A DNA stretch of 9,234 nt from Rhodocyclaceae bacterium (GTDB taxonomy: Bacteria > Pseudomonadota > Gammaproteobacteria > Burkholderiales > Rhodocyclaceae), in NCBI GenBank assembly GCA_030682595.1, contig JAUXNZ010000245.1:1-9234 (forward strand). The letters run 5' to 3'. Under the pieces are notes generated by a model. The model was not told the origin of the DNA and made no database searches. It saw only the letters and a program-made list of their open reading frames with translations. The stretch's first letter is position 1; each line of letters starts with the position of its first letter. A program made the translations under genes and the position numbers. Positions 6,075 through 9,234 of the stretch are shown here, piece after piece.

Positions 6075-6492
6075 AGAGAAGAAAGTCAAGAAGCCGGCGG
6101 CGGTGAAGAAAACTACAGCTGCCAAGCCGGCGGCAAAAAAAGTTGCCGCCAAACCGGCGGTAAAGAAAGCTGCTGCGAAGCCGGCTGCCAAGAAGGCCGC
6201 GCCGAAGAAAGCTGCTGCGAAGCCGGTCGCCAAGAAGGTAGCCGCGCCGAAGAAAGCCGCTGCGAAGCCGGCCGCCAAGAAAGTCGCACCGAAGAAAGCT
6301 GTCGCGAAGCCGGCTGTCAAAAAAGCCGCAGTTGCGAAACCTGCAGCGAAGAAAGCCGCACCGAAGAAAGCCGCACCGAAGAAAGCTGCTGCCCCTGCGG
6401 CGGCGCCTTCGACCGCCGCCACGCCCGGTCTCAAGTCGGCGCTCAATCCGGCGGCTGCCTGGCCGTTTCCTACTGGCTCGCGTCCGTCCTAA
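6067..6492 (+). CDS. Histone H1-like DNA-binding protein (Lys/Ala/Pro-rich)
   Basis: The 141-residue product consists almost entirely of Ala, Lys and Pro. Irregular repeats of the type AAKPAAKKxAPKK run from about residue 8 to 108, as in the C-terminal tail of eukaryotic histone H1 and bacterial H1-like proteins such as BpH1 of Bordetella. These proteins bind DNA nonspecifically and condense the nucleoid. A distinct C-terminal segment (LKSALNPAAAWPFPTGSRPS, residues 122-141) breaks the repeat pattern; as I recall, it is conserved in betaproteobacterial members. The ATG at 6067 has a strong GGAGG six bases upstream. The gene is alone on its strand, with an unusually long upstream region and a strong terminator, so it is probably monocistronic. 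Length varies in this family through repeat gain and loss. Confidence 0.88.
   Translation: MAEEKKVKKPAAVKKTTAAKPAAKKVAAKPAVKKAAAKPAAKKAAPKKAAAKPVAKKVAAPKKAAAKPAAKKVAPKKAVAKPAVKKAAVAKPAAKKAAPKKAAPKKAAAPAAAPSTAATPGLKSALNPAAAWPFPTGSRPS
6115..6390 (+). repeat. Imperfect coding tandem repeats in the histone-like gene
   Basis: Short imperfect repeats such as ccgaagaaagc, gcgaagccggc and gccaagaa recur throughout the central part of the gene and encode KPAAKK and APKK blocks. Codons vary between GCT, GCC and GCG for Ala and AAG or AAA for Lys, so the array is old or under selection on the protein. It is nevertheless a likely site of slippage and length variation. Confidence 0.75.
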
Positions 6493-6514
6493 ACCGGGCG
6501 ACGCTTCGTCGGTC

Positions 6515-6552
6515 AAGGCTGGTGGCTGCCCCGCGCAGCCCCCAGCCTTTTT
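6515..6552 (+). terminator. Strong intrinsic terminator of the histone-like gene
   Basis: AAGGCTGG-t-GGCTGC (6515-6529) pairs with GCAGCC-c-CCAGCCTT (6535-6549): 14 base pairs with one internal mismatch and a CCCGC loop. The 3' arm ends in a T5 run (6548-6552). It lies 22 bases after the histone-like stop and 30 bases before the stop of the convergent aminotransferase gene. The T-run faces rightward, but the stem could also slow leftward transcription. Confidence 0.9.
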
Positions 6553-6582
6553 AATTTCCGCAAAGCGCTGACGGTTGTGGCA

Positions 6583-7743
6583 TCAGCCGCCGCCGAAATA
6601 GCGCTCCATGCGTTCCAGCCCCGCGGCTAGCTTTGCGGCCTCAACGGTGTAAGCGAAGCGCATGTGCGCCGCAGGCGCATTGGCGCCAAAATCCAGGCCT
6701 GGCGTTGCCGCCACGCCGGCTTGTTCGATGAGCTTGCCGGCTAACGCCTGGCTGTTCCTGTCCAGTGCGCTGCTGTCGGCATAGATGTAAAAGGCCCCTT
6801 GTGGTTCGCTGCCGACGCGAAACCCCAGTTTCCGCAAACCTGGCAACAGCAGATCGCGGCGGGCGCGAAATTCCTCGCGCCGCGCTTCCAGAATGGCGAT
6901 GGTTTCCGGGGCAAAGGCCGCCAGTGCGGCGTGTTGTGCTGGCGCCGAGGGGGCGATGTAGAGGTTCTGCGCCAGCTTCTCGATAGCGCGCACCAGGTGC
7001 ACCGGAACCACCAGCCAGCCGAGGCGCCAGCCGGTCATGCCAAAGTATTTCGAGAAACTGTTGATGACGATGATGTCGTCCGAGAGCGCCAGCGCGGTGG
7101 TGGCATCGACGCCGTAGGTCAGTCCGTGATAGATCTCGTCGACGATCATCGCGCCGCCGCGCGCGCGCACCGTCTGCCAGAGTCGGGACAACTGCGCCGG
7201 TTCAATCAGGGTACCGGTCGGGTTGTTGGGCGAAGCCACCAGCAAACCGCGGGTTTTCGCCGTCCAGCCAGCGCCGACTTTCTCGACTGTCGGCTGGAAG
7301 CCGGTGGCGGCTTCGACGTTGAGTGGGCGTGGTACGCCTTCGAGCAGTCGCACGAAGTGGCGGTTGCAGGGGTAGCCGGGATCGGTGAGCAGCCATTCGT
7401 CGCCGGGGCTGATCAGGGCGCCCAGCGCCAGCAGCAGCGCACCCGAAGCGCCGGCGGTGACGACGATGCGCGCCGGATCGACAGTAACGGCGTAGCGCGA
7501 GGCGTAGAAGCCGGCAATGGCTTCGCGTAGTTGCGGCAGACCCAGCGCGTGGGTATAGAACACTTGGCCACCGGCAATGAAACGCTGCGCGGCGTCGATG
7601 ACCGGCTGCGGCGTCGGAAAGTCGGGTTCGCCGACCTCCATGTGGATGATGTCGCGGCCCTGCGCTTCGAGTGCCTTCGCTCGCGCCATCAGTTCCATGA
7701 CGTGGAAGGGTTCGATCCCGGCCATGCGGGCGGCTATTTTCAT
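6583..7743 (-). CDS. PLP-dependent class I aminotransferase (AspC/AlaC-like)
   Basis: The product is a fold-type I aminotransferase of the aspartate/alanine group that moves an amino group between an amino acid and a 2-oxo acid; the exact substrate is not readable. It has 386 residues. Signatures are MEVGEPDFPTP (35-45), SPNNPTGT (171-178, cofactor-contacting Asn174), VDEIY (201-205, Asp202), the Schiff-base Lys232 in NSFSKYFGMTGWRLGW, and the substrate-carboxylate Arg362 in AHMRFAY. A longer frame reaches 7815, but the ATG at 7743 (MKIAARMAGIEPFHVMEL) has GGAG seven bases upstream and gives the usual family N-terminus. Residues 154-162 (EKVGAGWTA) are encoded by a stretch nearly identical to the repeat head found in pilR. 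It is divergent from maeB and convergent with the histone-like gene. Confidence 0.93.
   Translation of the reverse strand: MKIAARMAGIEPFHVMELMARAKALEAQGRDIIHMEVGEPDFPTPQPVIDAAQRFIAGGQVFYTHALGLPQLREAIAGFYASRYAVTVDPARIVVTAGASGALLLALGALISPGDEWLLTDPGYPCNRHFVRLLEGVPRPLNVEAATGFQPTVEKVGAGWTAKTRGLLVASPNNPTGTLIEPAQLSRLWQTVRARGGAMIVDEIYHGLTYGVDATTALALSDDIIVINSFSKYFGMTGWRLGWLVVPVHLVRAIEKLAQNLYIAPSAPAQHAALAAFAPETIAILEARREEFRARRDLLLPGLRKLGFRVGSEPQGAFYIYADSSALDRNSQALAGKLIEQAGVAATPGLDFGANAPAAHMRFAYTVEAAKLAAGLERMERYFGGG
7258..7297 (-). repeat. Short copy of the palindromic coding repeat in the aminotransferase gene
   Basis: On the minus strand, positions 7284-7258 match the pilR element's first 27 bases at 25 positions, including an uninterrupted 18-base identity (gagaaagtcggcgctggc, 7284-7267), and in the same reading frame. 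On the + strand, CCA-GC-GCCGAC (7268-7278) is followed after ten bases by GTCGGCTGG (7289-7297). This is a 9-base-pair stem with the same two-base GC bulge as the pilS and pilR copies. The 33-base units are missing. Relatives, as I recall them, have a segment of similar length here, so this copy seems to replace rather than lengthen the protein. Confidence 0.65.
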
Positions 7744-7788
7744 GTGCGAACTCCAAAGATAAGCGGTCGTCCGATTGTTGCAACGGCC

Positions 7789-7825
7789 GGGGCATTTTAG
7801 TGCCCGTAAAAGCATAAAATGCTCC
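7789..7825. promoter_or_regulatory. Dyad-symmetric promoter/operator region between the aminotransferase gene and maeB
   Basis: GCATTTTA (7792-7799) and TAAAATGC (7815-7822) form a perfect 8-base inverted repeat with a 15-base spacer, extendable by GG/CC and one G-T pair to 7789-7825. Each arm carries TAAAAT, a five-of-six match to the -10 box, pointing outward toward its own gene. No good -35 boxes are seen. The site may be a pair of divergent promoters, an operator for a dimeric regulator, or both. Confidence 0.45.
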
Positions 7826-7856
7826 GACCCAATCCAACCGAGCTGGAGAAGCCAAA

Positions 7857-9234
7857 ATGGACGAAGCCCTGCGCCGTGCCGCGCTTGAATATCATCGCCT
7901 GCCGCGCCCCGGCAAGATTTCCGTAACCCCGATCAAGTCGCTGGCCACCCAATCCGATCTGTCGCTGGCTTATTCGCCCGGCGTTGCCGCGGCCTGCGAG
8001 GAGATCGAACGCGATCCGGCCACTGCTGCCCTATACACTTCGCGCAGCAACCTGGTGGCGGTCATCACCAATGGTACCGCCGTGCTGGGGCTGGGCGATA
8101 TCGGCCCGCTCGCCGGCAAGCCGGTGATGGAAGGCAAGGGGGTCTTGTTCAAGAAATTCGCCGGCATCGATGTGTTCGACATCGAGATTGCCGAACACGA
8201 CGCCGACAAACTGGTCGACATCATCGCCTCACTCGAGCCAACCTTCGGCGGCATCAACCTCGAAGACATCAAGGCACCGGAATGTTTCCTCGTCGAACGC
8301 AAGCTGCGCGAGCGCCTGCGCATTCCGGTATTTCACGACGACCAGCATGGCACGGCGATCATTTCCGCCGCCGCGGTGCTGAACGGGATGCGCGTTGTCG
8401 ACAAGAACATTGGCGCGGTCAAGCTGGTTTGTTCCGGGGCCGGCGCTGCCGCCATCGCTTGCCTCGATCTATTGGTGAGTCTCGGTATTGATCGCAACAA
8501 GGTGTTCGTCTGCGACAGCAAGGGCGTGATCCATAGCGGCCGCGACAAACTCGACGAATCGAAGGCGCGTTACTCGCAGGTGACCGAGGCGCGGACGCTG
8601 GCCGATGTGATGCCGGGCGCCGACATCTTCCTCGGCCTGTCCACCGGCGGTGTTTTGAAGCCGGAAATGGTCGCCGGCATGGCGGAAAACCCGCTGATCC
8701 TGGCGATGGCCAACCCCGATCCGGAAATTCTGCCCGAGGACGCCCTCGCCGTGCGGCCCGACTGCATCATCGGCACGGGTCGTTCGGACTATCCGAACCA
8801 GGTCAACAACGTGTTGTGCTTCCCGTTCATGTTTCGTGGCGCGCTCGACGTCGGTGCGACGACAATCAACGAGCCGATGAAGATCGCAGCGGTGAAGGCC
8901 ATCGCCGACCTGGCCCACGCCGAGCAGTCGGAAGTGGTGGCCGCGGCCTATGGCAATGCCAACCTGAGCTTTGGCCGTGATTATCTGATTCCCAAACCCT
9001 TCGATCCGCGCCTGATCCTCACGGTGGCGCCGGCGGTGGCGCAGGCCGCGATGGATTCCGGGGTGGCGACGCGCCGCATCGAGGACATGGACGCGTATCG
9101 CCAGCAGCTCAACGAGTTCGTCTACCACTCCGGCTTTGTCATGAAGCCGGTGTTTACCGCGGCCAAATTGCAGCCGGCGCGCATCGTGTTTTGCGAGGGT
9201 GAGGACGAGCGCATGCTGCGCGCCGCACAGGTCG
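7857..9234 (+). CDS. maeB: NADP-dependent malic enzyme MaeB, C-terminus cut by window edge
   Basis: MaeB decarboxylates malate to pyruvate with reduction of NADP, supplying NADPH and linking the TCA cycle to pyruvate. The frame is open for 459 codons to the window end. The malic domain shows YSPGVA with Tyr39, MEGKGVLFKKFAGID with catalytic Lys94, the metal-binding EDIKAPECF (Glu136, Asp137) and FHDDQHGTA (Asp161, Asp162). The nucleotide-binding domain has CSGAGAAAIACLDLL (192-206), STGGVLKPEM, ANPDPEILPE and GRSDYPNQVNNVLCFPFMFR. From about residue 430 (MKPVFTAAKL...RIVFCEGEDERMLRA) the phosphotransacetylase-like C-terminal domain begins. This identifies the large MaeB type, usually about 750-770 residues, of which around 300 are missing here. 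The ATG at 7857 has GGAGAA six bases upstream. Confidence 0.96.
   Translation, partial: MDEALRRAALEYHRLPRPGKISVTPIKSLATQSDLSLAYSPGVAAACEEIERDPATAALYTSRSNLVAVITNGTAVLGLGDIGPLAGKPVMEGKGVLFKKFAGIDVFDIEIAEHDADKLVDIIASLEPTFGGINLEDIKAPECFLVERKLRERLRIPVFHDDQHGTAIISAAAVLNGMRVVDKNIGAVKLVCSGAGAAAIACLDLLVSLGIDRNKVFVCDSKGVIHSGRDKLDESKARYSQVTEARTLADVMPGADIFLGLSTGGVLKPEMVAGMAENPLILAMANPDPEILPEDALAVRPDCIIGTGRSDYPNQVNNVLCFPFMFRGALDVGATTINEPMKIAAVKAIADLAHAEQSEVVAAAYGNANLSFGRDYLIPKPFDPRLILTVAPAVAQAAMDSGVATRRIEDMDAYRQQLNEFVYHSGFVMKPVFTAAKLQPARIVFCEGEDERMLRAAQV

Noticed and set aside
6433..6443. aagtcggcgct in the histone-like gene, also part of the repeat head
   Set aside because: The 11-base match is in a different codon phase, inside the LKSALNP tail that I recall as conserved in the family, and no flanking repeat sequence is shared.
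5727..6446. A 239-codon minus-strand frame rich in Ala and Phe (AAFFGAAFF repeats)
   Set aside because: It is the antisense reading of the Lys/Ala repeats of the histone-like gene; the apparent membrane-protein look comes from AAG codons read backward.
6799..7530. A 243-codon plus-strand frame inside the aminotransferase region
   Set aside because: It is antisense to a gene with all aminotransferase motifs intact and has no recognisable domain or ribosome binding site.

Overview
The window reads as a chromosomal core segment of a GC-rich betaproteobacterium, most likely of the Rhodocyclales. That placement is inferred from gene order (rpmA-rplU, ispB, tRNA-Pro, a PP0621-type small protein, pilS-pilR, ampD), from the short alanine/lysine-rich histone H1-like protein, and from protein sequences recalled from that group. 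No database search was possible.

Layout. On the left, the ribosomal genes rplU and rpmA (the latter cut by the window edge) run leftward from a good sigma70-type promoter. Back to back with it, a second promoter drives ispB rightward. After ispB come a tRNA-Pro(CGG) gene, a small membrane-anchored Cys/His protein, the two-component pair pilS-pilR and ampD. All are on the + strand with gaps of at most 60 bases, and the last four genes are close or overlapping. No convincing terminator separates them, so they may form one long transcription unit. A 388-base intergenic region follows, with several palindromes and a terminator-like structure pointing leftward. Then come a histone H1-like gene with a strong intrinsic terminator, a leftward class I aminotransferase gene, and the divergently placed malic enzyme gene maeB, which runs off the right edge.

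Function. ispB makes the ubiquinone side chain. PilS/PilR is the sigma54-dependent sensor/regulator pair for type IV pilin. AmpD recycles peptidoglycan fragments. The histone-like protein probably compacts DNA. The aminotransferase and malic enzyme serve central nitrogen and carbon metabolism.

Most unusual observation. A small GC-rich, imperfectly palindromic repeat lies inside protein-coding sequence at three places: pilS (in reverse orientation), pilR (with an internal 33-base, 11-codon tandem period) and the aminotransferase gene (a short copy). It keeps each reading frame open, and in pilS and pilR it falls in flexible regions. It resembles in principle the protein-coding palindromic elements described in Rickettsia, but I recognise no named family. 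The 33-base period means that gaining or losing a unit does not shift the frame.
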